Shown here one piece after another: positions 42,710 to 49,983 of a stretch of 64,000 nucleotides of DNA. The notes below the pieces were generated by a model, which saw only the letters and a list, made by a program, of their open reading frames with translations, was not told the origin of the DNA and did no database searches. The stretch spans positions 49,199-113,198 of the forward strand of contig JACOST010000021.1 in assembly GCA_016178705.1 (NCBI GenBank), given 5' to 3'. Each line of letters opens with the position of its first letter. Position 1 is the stretch's first letter. Made by a program: the position numbers and the translations under genes. This stretch comes from Deltaproteobacteria bacterium (GTDB lineage: Bacteria > Desulfobacterota > Binatia > HRBIN30 > JACQVA1).

Positions 42710-43783
42710 ATGACCGTTTCCGTTTCGCTGCCCGCGCGCATCAACGTCGTCGGCAGTCCGACCGACGCCAACGAAGGCGCGTATGCGACCATCTCGTGCG
42801 CGGTTCCGCTGCGCGGCGGCGCGCAGCTCCACGCCGCGCGCGAGTGGCGGTTCGCGCGCGAAGAAGAGACGTCCGACGCGGTGTCGGCGCCGCTCGGCCG
42901 CCTCGCCCTTGTCGCCGACGGTTTCGAGTTGGCGCGCGCGGCCATCAACGCGCTGGCGGCACACAGCGCCGAGTTTGCCGCCAAAGCTGCACGGCAGGGC
43001 GCGGCGATCACCACCTGGACGCGGGTGCCGAAATCAAGCGGGCTCGCCGGGTCGTCGGTGCTGGTGTTGGCCGTGCTCGCGGGTTTGCGCGCACTGTTCG
43101 ACCTCGACTGCCGCAGACATAACGACTATCTCCTCGCCGAGATCGCGCAGCGCGCCGAGGAGAACGAGTTGGGGATCACCTGCGGCTTCGCCGATCGCTA
43201 CGTCCCGTTGTTCGGCGGCCTCGCCTATCTCAGTTATCACGGCAAGCTGCACCATCGCCCGGTCGGTGAAGAACCGTACGCAACGTACGAGCCACTCGCG
43301 CAAGTGGAAGCAGACCTGCGCTTCGTCGTCGCTACCACCGGGGTGGCGCGCGACTCGGGTGACGTCCATCGCCCGATGCGCCAGCGCTACCTGCGCGAAC
43401 GCAGCGCGGGCGACGGACCGCTGCTAGCGCTCGCCCGCGCGCTCGGCGAGACCGCGTGGCGCGGCAAGATCGCTTTGCTCGGCGGTGACCTCGTCGAGTT
43501 CGGGCGGCAGATCTCGCTGAACCAATCGTTGATCGACGAAATGATGCGCTTGTGCGGTTTCACCAGCGGCGCCGGACTTGAAGTCAGGCGACTGGTTGAT
43601 GCGGCCCTCGCCGCCGGCGCGTTGGGCGCGAAGCTCACTGGCGCAGGCGGTGGGGGCGCAATCTTCGCCTTGCCGTCGCTCGGCGGAGCCGATGCGCTGG
43701 CGGCGGCTTTGCGGGCGGCGGGGGCTGCCGCGGTGTTCGTGCTGCCGGTTGCGTCCGCGGGCCTGCAGGTGGAGCGCACATGA
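42710..43783 (+). CDS. GHMP-family sugar kinase
   Basis: A 357-aa small-molecule kinase of the GHMP superfamily. SLPARINVVGSPTDANEG is the N-terminal substrate motif, VPKSSGLAGSSVLVLAVL the ATP phosphate loop, and GAKLTGAGGGGAIFALPS the C-terminal motif. Its adjacent coupled gene encodes a sugar nucleotidyltransferase, which points to a sugar-1-phosphate salvage or activation route (uronic acid, heptose or fucose-type sugars are options). ATG 42710 comes directly after the short-word spacer; the upstream extension of the frame lies in that repeat. Confidence 0.85.
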   Translation: MTVSVSLPARINVVGSPTDANEGAYATISCAVPLRGGAQLHAAREWRFAREEETSDAVSAPLGRLALVADGFELARAAINALAAHSAEFAAKAARQGAAITTWTRVPKSSGLAGSSVLVLAVLAGLRALFDLDCRRHNDYLLAEIAQRAEENELGITCGFADRYVPLFGGLAYLSYHGKLHHRPVGEEPYATYEPLAQVEADLRFVVATTGVARDSGDVHRPMRQRYLRERSAGDGPLLALARALGETAWRGKIALLGGDLVEFGRQISLNQSLIDEMMRLCGFTSGAGLEVRRLVDAALAAGALGAKLTGAGGGGAIFALPSLGGADALAAALRAAGAAAVFVLPVASAGLQVERT

Positions 43784-44502
43784 TCGGCACCGGTGTCGTT
43801 CTCGCTGCCGGGGCGGGCTCACGCTTGGGTGAACTGGGCAAGCGCCACTCGAAAGCAATGATACCGCTGCGGGGCCGACCGTTGATCGACTGGGTTGCCG
43901 AGCGGCTGCGCGCCGCCGGACTCACTCGGTTGATCGTGGTCGCACACACGAGCGATGTCGCCTTGCAGGCGTACGCACGCAGCGCCGGAATCGAAGTGGT
44001 CTGTCAGCCGGAGCGCCGCGGCATCGCCGATGCGCTGAGTTGCGCGGCGCCGTTGCTGGCGGCGGAGCCGGCGTTCTTGGCGTGCGCGTGCGATAGCCTA
44101 TTCGCCGTCGCTGATCTCCAGCAACTGCTCGCGGTGGCGCGAGCGCATCCTGGCGATGGCGTGGTGGCGGTGCAGCAATTGTCCGCCGAGGCGACCGCGG
44201 CGCGCAGCGCCGTCGTATGCGTGGGTGAGTTCGTGGCGGCGATCGTCGAGAAACCCGCACCCGGCACCGCGCCGTCGAACGTGATCAGTCTCCCGCTCTA
44301 CATTCTGCCGCAACGTTTGCTGGCGCGCGCGGCAGCCACCGAACCGCTGCGCGGCGAGCGCTATTTGTCATCGGCGCTGAGCGATGACATCCGCGCCGGC
44401 GGCTGCGTGCGCTGGGTGGCGCTCCAGGACCGGCTCGAGGTCACCACGGCGGTCGACGTTGCGTTAGTGGAGGAACGCCTGGGAAACACCGCGAAGGCGT
44501 GA
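43780..44502 (+). CDS. Sugar nucleotidyltransferase (NTP_transferase)
   Basis: A 240-aa nucleotidyltransferase. The N-terminal GVVLAAGAGSRLGELGKRHSKAMIPLRGRPLIDW is the NTP-binding signature with the catalytic Lys; CACDSLFAV supplies the metal Asp; IVEKPAPGTAPSNVISLPLYIL is the expected sugar-site region. It should form NDP-sugar from a sugar-1-phosphate and NTP. It overlaps the upstream GHMP kinase by four bases (ATGA), so kinase and transferase are translated together and likely act in sequence. Sugar specificity unknown. Confidence 0.87.
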   Translation: MIGTGVVLAAGAGSRLGELGKRHSKAMIPLRGRPLIDWVAERLRAAGLTRLIVVAHTSDVALQAYARSAGIEVVCQPERRGIADALSCAAPLLAAEPAFLACACDSLFAVADLQQLLAVARAHPGDGVVAVQQLSAEATAARSAVVCVGEFVAAIVEKPAPGTAPSNVISLPLYILPQRLLARAAATEPLRGERYLSSALSDDIRAGGCVRWVALQDRLEVTTAVDVALVEERLGNTAKA

Positions 44503-44540
44503 GGCGCCACAGCCCAGAGACCACAAACCCAGGAGAGCTA

Positions 44541-45245
44541 CTATCTCAGCTTCGCAAAAAACTCCTCGATCCGTTTGGCATTGGCGCCGAGGTCGCTCTT
44601 GCCGTCGCGCGACTTGGATCGCATTCTGACCTGGCTGCCATTGTCTTGCGGGCGAACCTCGATCACGAAGTCGTCTTGAAAACGGAACAGCCAGCTAGTC
44701 GCTGCGCCGTCGAGCCACTTCCCGCTGTCGTCCGTGCTGACAATTTCCCAGTCGGGCATCGTCCGCGCGGCACTGAGGACTCGTCGATACGCCTCGTCGG
44801 GCGACAGGGGCAGCAGCAGATTCACGATCTTCGGATACGCGGCGCGCTGCTGCTCCGCGAAACTGCTGCCAGGATAGCGCAGGTCACGCCCGGCGTTGCC
44901 TGGCGCGTTCTTCGCGGACGTGAACACCGGCGGTTCGTCGAGATCGGTGGTGATGTCATTGATGGGAGGATACTTGGCGGCGTTGACGGCGAGCCCCAAG
45001 AACGCCGCGGCGACTACCGCGCCGGGCGCCACAGCACCCCAGCTGGCGCGGCCGCGCAATGCGCCGATGATTCCGACCACCGCAGCGATCACGCCCAGCA
45101 GACCGCCGAGATCGAAGATGACGAAGCCGATCCGTGGCGGCACGATGGAAAAGTGAGCCAGCAATGGACCGATGACGAATGCCGCCACCGCCCCGATCCC
45201 CAACCGCAGCGTCCACGATGATCCGCTCGACCCGCTGTGCGCCAT
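44541..45245 (-). CDS. DUF1499 membrane protein (copy A)
   Basis: A 234-aa protein with three or four N-terminal membrane helices (residues 12-95) and a C-terminal soluble DUF1499 domain (SPDEAYRRVLSAARTMPDWE, SWLFRFQDDFVIEVRPQDNG, RMRSKSRDGKSDLGANAKRI). It is a tandem paralogue of the gene just upstream at 45262-45966, separated by 16 bases, and GGGGAG precedes its ATG. The function of DUF1499 is unknown. Confidence 0.85.
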   Translation of the reverse strand: MAHSGSSGSSWTLRLGIGAVAAFVIGPLLAHFSIVPPRIGFVIFDLGGLLGVIAAVVGIIGALRGRASWGAVAPGAVVAAAFLGLAVNAAKYPPINDITTDLDEPPVFTSAKNAPGNAGRDLRYPGSSFAEQQRAAYPKIVNLLLPLSPDEAYRRVLSAARTMPDWEIVSTDDSGKWLDGAATSWLFRFQDDFVIEVRPQDNGSQVRMRSKSRDGKSDLGANAKRIEEFFAKLR

Positions 45246-45261
45246 TCAAGATCTCCCCAGC

Positions 45262-45966
45262 TCACTTCAACTTCGCAAAAAACGTCTCGATCCGTTTCGC
45301 ATTGACCCCGAGATCGCCTTTGCCGTCGCGCGACTTGGAGCGCATCGCGACCTGGCTGCCGTTGCTGTGCGGGCGTACTTCGATGGCGAAGTCATCTTGA
45401 AAGCGGAACAACCAACTAGTTTCCACGCCTTCGATGGCGCGGGTTTCGGGCTCGGTCAGTGTGAGTTCCCAGTTCGGTACCGTCCGCGCCATCGCCAAGA
45501 CCCGCTGATAGGTCTCGTCGGGTGAGGTCGTCAGAATTAAGTTGGTCAAGTTCGGATAGCCGGCGCGTTGCTGTTGCCAGAATGTGGCCCCGGGATAACG
45601 CATGTCGCGGCCGCGGTTGGCGGGGAGTTGGAACGCCTGGCGGAATACCGGCGGCGGCTCGAAATCCGTCGTGATGTCGTTGATCCGCGGATAACCGGCG
45701 CCACGGCTGGCGATGGCGATGAAGCTCACCACGATCACCGCGCCCGGCACGATGGCGAGCCAGCTCGACCGACTGCGCAGCGCGCCGATCACGCCGACGA
45801 CCGTGGCGATGAGGCCAAGCAGACCGCCGACTCCGAAGATCGCAAAGCCGATCAGTGAGGGCACGATGCCGAGATGGGCGAGTGCCGGCCCAATGACGAA
45901 CGCCACGACGGCGGCCAACCCCAGTCGCATCGCCCACGACGACCCGTTCGCACTGCTCGACGCCAT
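45262..45966 (-). CDS. DUF1499 membrane protein (copy B)
   Basis: A 234-aa tandem paralogue of copy A with the same layout: membrane helices in the first 95 residues, then DUF1499 (SPDETYQRVLAMARTVPNWE, SWLFRFQDDFAIEVRPHSNG, AMRSKSRDGKGDLGVNAKRI). ATG 45966 gives equal length to copy A and is preceded by AGGGGG; a GTG one codon earlier is possible. The two are co-transcribed. Divergence is mainly in the membrane part. Confidence 0.85.
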   Translation of the reverse strand: MASSSANGSSWAMRLGLAAVVAFVIGPALAHLGIVPSLIGFAIFGVGGLLGLIATVVGVIGALRSRSSWLAIVPGAVIVVSFIAIASRGAGYPRINDITTDFEPPPVFRQAFQLPANRGRDMRYPGATFWQQQRAGYPNLTNLILTTSPDETYQRVLAMARTVPNWELTLTEPETRAIEGVETSWLFRFQDDFAIEVRPHSNGSQVAMRSKSRDGKGDLGVNAKRIETFFAKLK

Positions 45967-46046
45967 CACTTCACCCCCTGACTTGTAGCCTGCGGTTTAG
46001 CGGAGCGGTGACCGCGCCGTCAACTCGATCAGGCGACCGAGCGGAG

Positions 46047-46075
46047 TTGTCAGGTTGCCCTTCCGCCCGTATACT
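46047..46075 (+). promoter_or_regulatory. Good sigma70-type promoter for the selenoprotein gene
   Basis: TTGTCA (46047-46052), a 17-base spacer and TATACT (46070-46075) match the sigma70 consensus closely. The ATG of the selenoprotein gene is 23 bases further on. It is the best promoter match I noticed in the window. Confidence 0.6.
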
Positions 46076-46098
46076 TCGCGGGCAAAGGAGCCGACGCG

Positions 46099-46335
46099 AT
46101 GCAGATCTCGATCACGTGGTGTGTGCCTTGAAACTATCTGCCGCGCGCGACCAGTCTGGCCGCGTCACTCAAGCAGCGCTTCGCCGTCGAGACGGAACTA
46201 ATCCGTGGCAAGGACGGAGTGTTTGACGTCCGCGTCGGTGACCAGCTCGTGTTCTCGAAGCATCAGGTGCATCGATTTCCGGAGCCCGGTGAAGTGGAAC
46301 AGGCGATCGAGCAACTGCGCAGCCGCTCCGCGTGA
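46099..46335 (+). CDS. SelW/Rdx-family selenoprotein with in-frame UGA (Sec)
   Basis: A 78-residue protein read through TGA at 46129-46131: MQISITWCVPUNYLPRATSL (residues 1-20), then ELIRGKDGVFDVRVGDQLVF, SKHQVHRFPEPGEVEQAIEQ and a stop at 46333-46335. C8-V-P-U11 is the CxxU redox motif of SelW/SelT/SelH (Rdx) proteins, and CVPxNYLPRA, GVFDV and VFSKxxxxRFPEPGEV are the family's conserved blocks, all downstream of the TGA in the same frame. AAAGGAG sits 8 bases before the ATG, a sigma70-like promoter lies upstream, and a SECIS-like hairpin begins 14 bases after the UGA. The length equals a full family member. It would function as a thiol/selenol redox protein. It implies selABC and selD elsewhere in the genome. 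Confidence 0.88.
46146..46164 (+). promoter_or_regulatory. Bacterial SECIS-like hairpin
   Basis: CGCG-A-CCA (46146-46153) can pair with TGG-C-CGCG (46157-46164) around a GUC apical loop, with one A/C mismatch. The stem begins 14 bases after the UGA and the loop G is 23 bases downstream, within the range for bacterial SECIS elements that bind SelB. The fold is drawn by eye. Confidence 0.6.
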
Positions 46336-46392
46336 TCGCCGCCGGCTAGTTGCCACGATCTGAACCGGGCTGCCGGCGAAGTGGAGGAGGGG

Positions 46393-47556
46393 ATGGTCGA
46401 GGACAGGGGCAGCTCGGGATCGGCGGCGCGGCCCGAGGCTGTGCTCCTAACCTTCGAACTCTACCTGCGCACGCATCCTGGCACGGTTGGGATCGGGATC
46501 ATCGGTTTTTTCCTGCTCGTCGCGGTCGTCCATCTGCGCGCTGGGATTCAGCTGCCGCTCGCCATCACGTTCGCGGGGCCGCTGGTCTTCTGCACCTACG
46601 GCGTGGGCGTCGTCGCGGGGACCACCGCCGCAGTGGCGATCGCGACCATCTGGCTGGCGGATGCGTTGTCGTTCGGGATGACGCTGGGGCAGGCGCTCCC
46701 CCTGTTTGCAACCCGGCTGTTCAGCAACTTCGCCATCGTCGCGATCAGTGCGGTGGCGGCCGCGGCTGCGCGGATGCGGATGCGCTATCTCGAAACCCAG
46801 GACGAATTGGTGCGCCTGCGGGCGGACCTGGTGTCGGCCTTCTCGCACGACTTGCGGGCACCATTGACGGCAATGATGGGATACGCAGAGTTGCTGCGCG
46901 ACGGTGCGGACCTCGAGGGCGCCATTCCCCGCAGCGAGGCGCTTGATCGGATTCTCGTCAACGGCGGCCGGCTCAACCAACTGATCGCCGATATGCTGAC
47001 GGCCGGCAACGGCGACCGCGCCGCCCCGGTCGAAATCACGGCGTTCACTGCGGAGGAGTTCGTCGCCGCGCTGCGCGCGGAGTTCGACGACATGCCGCGC
47101 GCGGGTGCCGTATCGTTACAGTGGACCGTGGCGCCGAATACGCCCGCGCTCGCCACGGATCGCACCAAACTCACTTCGGTGGTGCGCAACTTGGTCGGCA
47201 ATGCGCTCAAGTTCACTACCGAGGGTGAGGTGGCCGTGCGGATCGACTACGATGCGGCGAACGTGGCGCATCGGATCGCAGTGGCCGACACCGGCCCCGG
47301 CATCGCGGCCGATGTCGTGCCGCACATCTTCGATCGCTTCTATCGGGCGAGCGAAACCAAACAGCGCGCCGGATTCGGCGTTGGTTTGTTCATCGTGAAA
47401 CGGCTCACCGAGCTTCTCGGCGGGACGGTGGTGGTGCGCAGCCAGCCGGGCGCCGGCACCACCTTCGTCGTCACGCTCCCGCCGCCGCGAGCTCCGGTGT
47501 CCGTGGCGCTCGGGAAAGATAGGGGCGAGGCAAAACTACGGCCGGATTTCGAGTAG
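46393..47556 (+). CDS. Membrane sensor histidine kinase
   Basis: A 387-aa histidine kinase with four or five N-terminal membrane helices (about residues 25-130) and no periplasmic sensor domain. HisKA follows (FSHDLRAPLTAMMGYAELL with the phosphoacceptor His), then a complete ATPase domain (NLVGNALKFT, DTGPGIA, FDRFYRA, GFGVGLFIVKRL). GGAGG lies 5 bases before ATG 46393; a GTG at 46381 is less likely. No partner regulator is adjacent. Its 3' end overlaps the convergent FKBP gene by 21 bases. Confidence 0.88.
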   Translation: MVEDRGSSGSAARPEAVLLTFELYLRTHPGTVGIGIIGFFLLVAVVHLRAGIQLPLAITFAGPLVFCTYGVGVVAGTTAAVAIATIWLADALSFGMTLGQALPLFATRLFSNFAIVAISAVAAAAARMRMRYLETQDELVRLRADLVSAFSHDLRAPLTAMMGYAELLRDGADLEGAIPRSEALDRILVNGGRLNQLIADMLTAGNGDRAAPVEITAFTAEEFVAALRAEFDDMPRAGAVSLQWTVAPNTPALATDRTKLTSVVRNLVGNALKFTTEGEVAVRIDYDAANVAHRIAVADTGPGIAADVVPHIFDRFYRASETKQRAGFGVGLFIVKRLTELLGGTVVVRSQPGAGTTFVVTLPPPRAPVSVALGKDRGEAKLRPDFE

Positions 47557-48000
47557 CTCGACGTCAAAGGTCAGACGAGCGTTGGGTGGAATCACTTTTC
47601 CCGCGCCGCGCGCGCCGTAGCCGAGTTCGGGTGGCACGATCAACCGGCGCGTGCCGCCGATCTTCATCGAGGCGACGCCTTCGTCCCACGCTTTGATCAC
47701 TTGCCCCATGCCGACTTTGAAGCCGAACGGTTTGCCGTGATCGCGCGAAGCGTCGAACTTGGTGCCGTCGTCGAGCCAGCCGGTGTAGTGAACAATCGCG
47801 GTCTGCCCTTGCTTGGGGCTGGCGCCGTCGCCGACTTTGAAGTCGATGTACTGCAAGCCGGACGCGGTGGTGGTCGGTTTCGCATCGGTTTTCTGCATTG
47901 CTGCCTCCGTCGGTTTTCCTGCGGGGTCACTCGCGTGGCCCGTGGCACTGAGCGCCAGGATGATGAGCAGGGTGCTGGCCAGCCGGTCTCGAACTCGCAT
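47536..48000 (-). CDS. Exported FKBP-type peptidyl-prolyl isomerase
   Basis: A 154-aa protein with a signal peptide (residues 1-25, STLLIILALSATGHA) and one FKBP domain (GLQYIDFKVGDGASPKQGQT, VHYTGWLDDGTKFDAS, GQVIKAWDEGVASMKIGG, LIVPPELGYGARGAG, FDVELLEI). All the usual active-site aromatic and Asp positions appear present. It would catalyse prolyl isomerisation in the periplasm. ATG 48000 has GGAGGAG upstream. It is convergent with the histidine kinase gene. Confidence 0.93.
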   Translation of the reverse strand: MRVRDRLASTLLIILALSATGHASDPAGKPTEAAMQKTDAKPTTTASGLQYIDFKVGDGASPKQGQTAIVHYTGWLDDGTKFDASRDHGKPFGFKVGMGQVIKAWDEGVASMKIGGTRRLIVPPELGYGARGAGKVIPPNARLTFDVELLEIRP

Positions 48001-48105
48001 CGATGAGTCTCCTCCAGAGCGGCGCACCGTAGTGAGCGACAGCGGCGGGGTCAAGCCGCGGTGCACGATAGCGGCGAGCCGGGCCTGACTTCTGCGCGGG
48101 CCCGC

Positions 48106-48133
48106 TTGACTGAGGGGGGTCCTCTGCTACCGT
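48106..48133 (+). promoter_or_regulatory. Promoter candidate of the RND efflux operon
   Basis: TTGACT (48106-48111), a 16-base spacer and TACCGT (48128-48133). The -10 ends two bases before a perfect palindrome that probably binds the TetR regulator, so repressor binding would block polymerase. Confidence 0.4.
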
Positions 48134-48135
48134 GA

Positions 48136-48151
48136 CGGACTGGTCAGTCCG
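48136..48151. promoter_or_regulatory. TetR-type operator palindrome
   Basis: CGGACTG (48136-48142) and CAGTCCG (48145-48151) are exact inverted repeats around GT. The site lies 14 bases before the ATG of the TetR gene, an autoregulation layout typical of AcrR/TetR repressors of efflux operons. Confidence 0.6.
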
Positions 48152-48164
48152 GAATTCGAGTCCC

Positions 48165-48833
48165 ATGCGAGGTCGCAAAAAAATCCCCGACATCCGCGCC
48201 GCCATCCTGGGCTGCGCCGCCGAGGTGTTCGCGCAGCGCGAGTTCCACGAGGTGCTCACCGAGGACATCGCGGCCCGGCTCGGCATCGGCAAAGGGACGA
48301 TCTATCGCTATTTCGATTCCAAGGAGGCGCTCTACTTCGCCACCATCGTCGAAGGTTTGGCCGGTATGCACGACGCGGTGACGGCGGCGTTGCATCAGCC
48401 CGCGCCGGTGGCCGCGGTGATCGAGCGGCTGGTCGAAACCGTCCTGACCTACTTCTGGACGCGGCGCGATTTCTTCATCCTCTTGCACCGTCATGAGCCC
48501 ACGCTCGATCCGCGCGAGCGTGCGGAGTGGCAACAGCAGCGTGAAGAACTGGTTGCGGAGGTGCAGCGCATTCTCTTCAGTGCCCTGCCGCGCGGGAGTT
48601 TGGGACGACAACATCCGCGTCTCACGGTGGAGATTCTGTTTGGGATGATGCGCTCGGCGTCGCTCTACCGCAGCGCCGCGGACCGTCTCCCGACGCTGGC
48701 GAAATTAATCACCGCGATGTTTCTGACCGGCATCAGCGGGCAATCGGCCAACGGCAAGCCCCGCACTCATCCGCGCCGGGCGCTGCCGCGGCGCCGCTCC
48801 CAAGCCCTACGAGGAGGACTTTCCCACTCATGA
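48165..48833 (+). CDS. TetR-family transcriptional regulator of the RND operon
   Basis: A 222-aa TetR regulator. The N-terminal HTH (AAILGCAAEVFAQREFHEVL, TEDIAARLGIGKGTIYRYFD, SKEALY) is textbook; the rest is the ligand-binding helical domain. ATG 48165 is preferred over GTG 48132 because the palindromic operator lies between them. The stop overlaps the next start (ATGA at 48830). It probably represses the adjacent RND efflux genes and itself. Confidence 0.9.
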   Translation: MRGRKKIPDIRAAILGCAAEVFAQREFHEVLTEDIAARLGIGKGTIYRYFDSKEALYFATIVEGLAGMHDAVTAALHQPAPVAAVIERLVETVLTYFWTRRDFFILLHRHEPTLDPRERAEWQQQREELVAEVQRILFSALPRGSLGRQHPRLTVEILFGMMRSASLYRSAADRLPTLAKLITAMFLTGISGQSANGKPRTHPRRALPRRRSQALRGGLSHS

Positions 48834-49888
48834 CTGCACGGCGGGCGCTGCTGGCGCTGATGCTCTTCAGCGCCGGGTGTACGCGCCACAATGAGGCGCA
48901 ATCCGCGGCCGCCGCGGGGACGGAACCGCGCGCGATTCCGATCACGGTCGCGGCCGTCACCATTCGACCGAGTGAACGCCTAGTGAGTTTTGTCGGGACG
49001 CTGTACGGCCACGACGAGCTCACGCTCTCGAGCCAGATGGAAGGGCAGATCAAAGCGATTGCCGCGGATCTGGGTGACCACATCGAGGCGAATCAGGTGC
49101 TCGCGGAAATTGAAGACGATCAGCTGCGTGCCCGTTTGCGCGAGGTGGAAGCGACCTGGGGGAAGGCGCGGGCCGATGAAACGCGCGGCCGCCAATTGGT
49201 CGAACAGAAAGTCATCTCGCCGCAAGAATACGAGTCGATGAAAACCACCGTGTCGGTGATCGAAGCGCAACGCGACACGCTGGCGGTGCTCCTGCAGCAC
49301 ACGCAAGTGCGCTCACCGCTGACCGGCTCGGTGGCGAAGCGACTGGTGTCGGCCGGCGAGTACGTCCGACCCGGCACGCCTCTGTTCGCGCTGGTCGCCG
49401 ACGATCCGCTCAAGCTGCGCGGCGATGTGCCGGAGCGTTTCGCCGACGAATTGCAAGCGGGTCAAACTGTGCGCGTCCGCGTCGACGCGTTTCCCGACGC
49501 GGCCTTCGACGGCAAGCTGTCACGCATCAGCCCATCATCGAACCGCGAGAATCGCTCGATCGCAGTCGAGGCGCTGGTGGACAATCACGATCGCAAGCTG
49601 AAGGCCGGCTTCTTCGCCAACGCCGCCATCGTCACCCGTAGCGATGAAGAAGCGGTGATGGTGCCGCAGGAAGCGCTCATCACCTTTGCCGGCGTCACCA
49701 AACTGTTCGTGGTTGCCGACAGCATCGCGCACGAACGCCAAGTGCGCCCGGGCGCCCGCACTGCCGAGGGCATGATCGAGATCGTTGAGGGCTTGCGAGC
49801 CGACGAGACGGTCGCGACCTCGGGCCTGACCAAGCTGCAGAACGGCGCCAGCGTCGCCGTCAAGAAGCCAGAGGATAAACAAGGATAG
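48830..49888 (+). CDS. RND efflux periplasmic adaptor subunit (lipoprotein)
   Basis: A 352-aa membrane-fusion protein. The signal peptide ends in a lipobox (LMLFSAGC), so it should be a lipoprotein of the inner membrane. A lipoyl-like half (YGHDELTLSSQMEGQIKAIA), a coiled-coil hairpin (about 90-150) and a beta-barrel domain (LRGDVPERFADELQAGQTVR) follow. It bridges the RND pump and the TolC-like channel encoded next. ATGA overlap with the TetR gene; a palindrome lies between it and the pump gene. Confidence 0.9.
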   Translation: MTARRALLALMLFSAGCTRHNEAQSAAAAGTEPRAIPITVAAVTIRPSERLVSFVGTLYGHDELTLSSQMEGQIKAIAADLGDHIEANQVLAEIEDDQLRARLREVEATWGKARADETRGRQLVEQKVISPQEYESMKTTVSVIEAQRDTLAVLLQHTQVRSPLTGSVAKRLVSAGEYVRPGTPLFALVADDPLKLRGDVPERFADELQAGQTVRVRVDAFPDAAFDGKLSRISPSSNRENRSIAVEALVDNHDRKLKAGFFANAAIVTRSDEEAVMVPQEALITFAGVTKLFVVADSIAHERQVRPGARTAEGMIEIVEGLRADETVATSGLTKLQNGASVAVKKPEDKQG

Positions 49889-49895
49889 ACTTCAA

Positions 49896-49975
49896 CGGTC
49901 CCTGGTTCCTGGTCTCTGGTTCCCGGTTGGGCGGAGACTCCGAACCAGAGACCACGAACCAGAAACTAGAGACCC
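49896..49975. repeat. CTGGTTC/CTGGTCTC word palindrome inside the efflux operon
   Basis: GGTCTCTGGTT (49911-49921) pairs exactly with AACCAGAGACC (49943-49953), and outer words CTGGTT and AACCAG extend the stem beyond a 3-base bulge. The remainder repeats the same words. It lies between the adaptor and pump genes, where it could lower pump expression or protect the upstream message. Role inferred. Confidence 0.6.
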
Positions 49976-49983
49976 TTCGATTC

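Noticed and set aside
46131..46226. Treating TGA 46129 as a normal stop and the region as non-coding
   Set aside because: SelW-family conservation continues in the same frame for 67 residues after it, so recoding is the better explanation.
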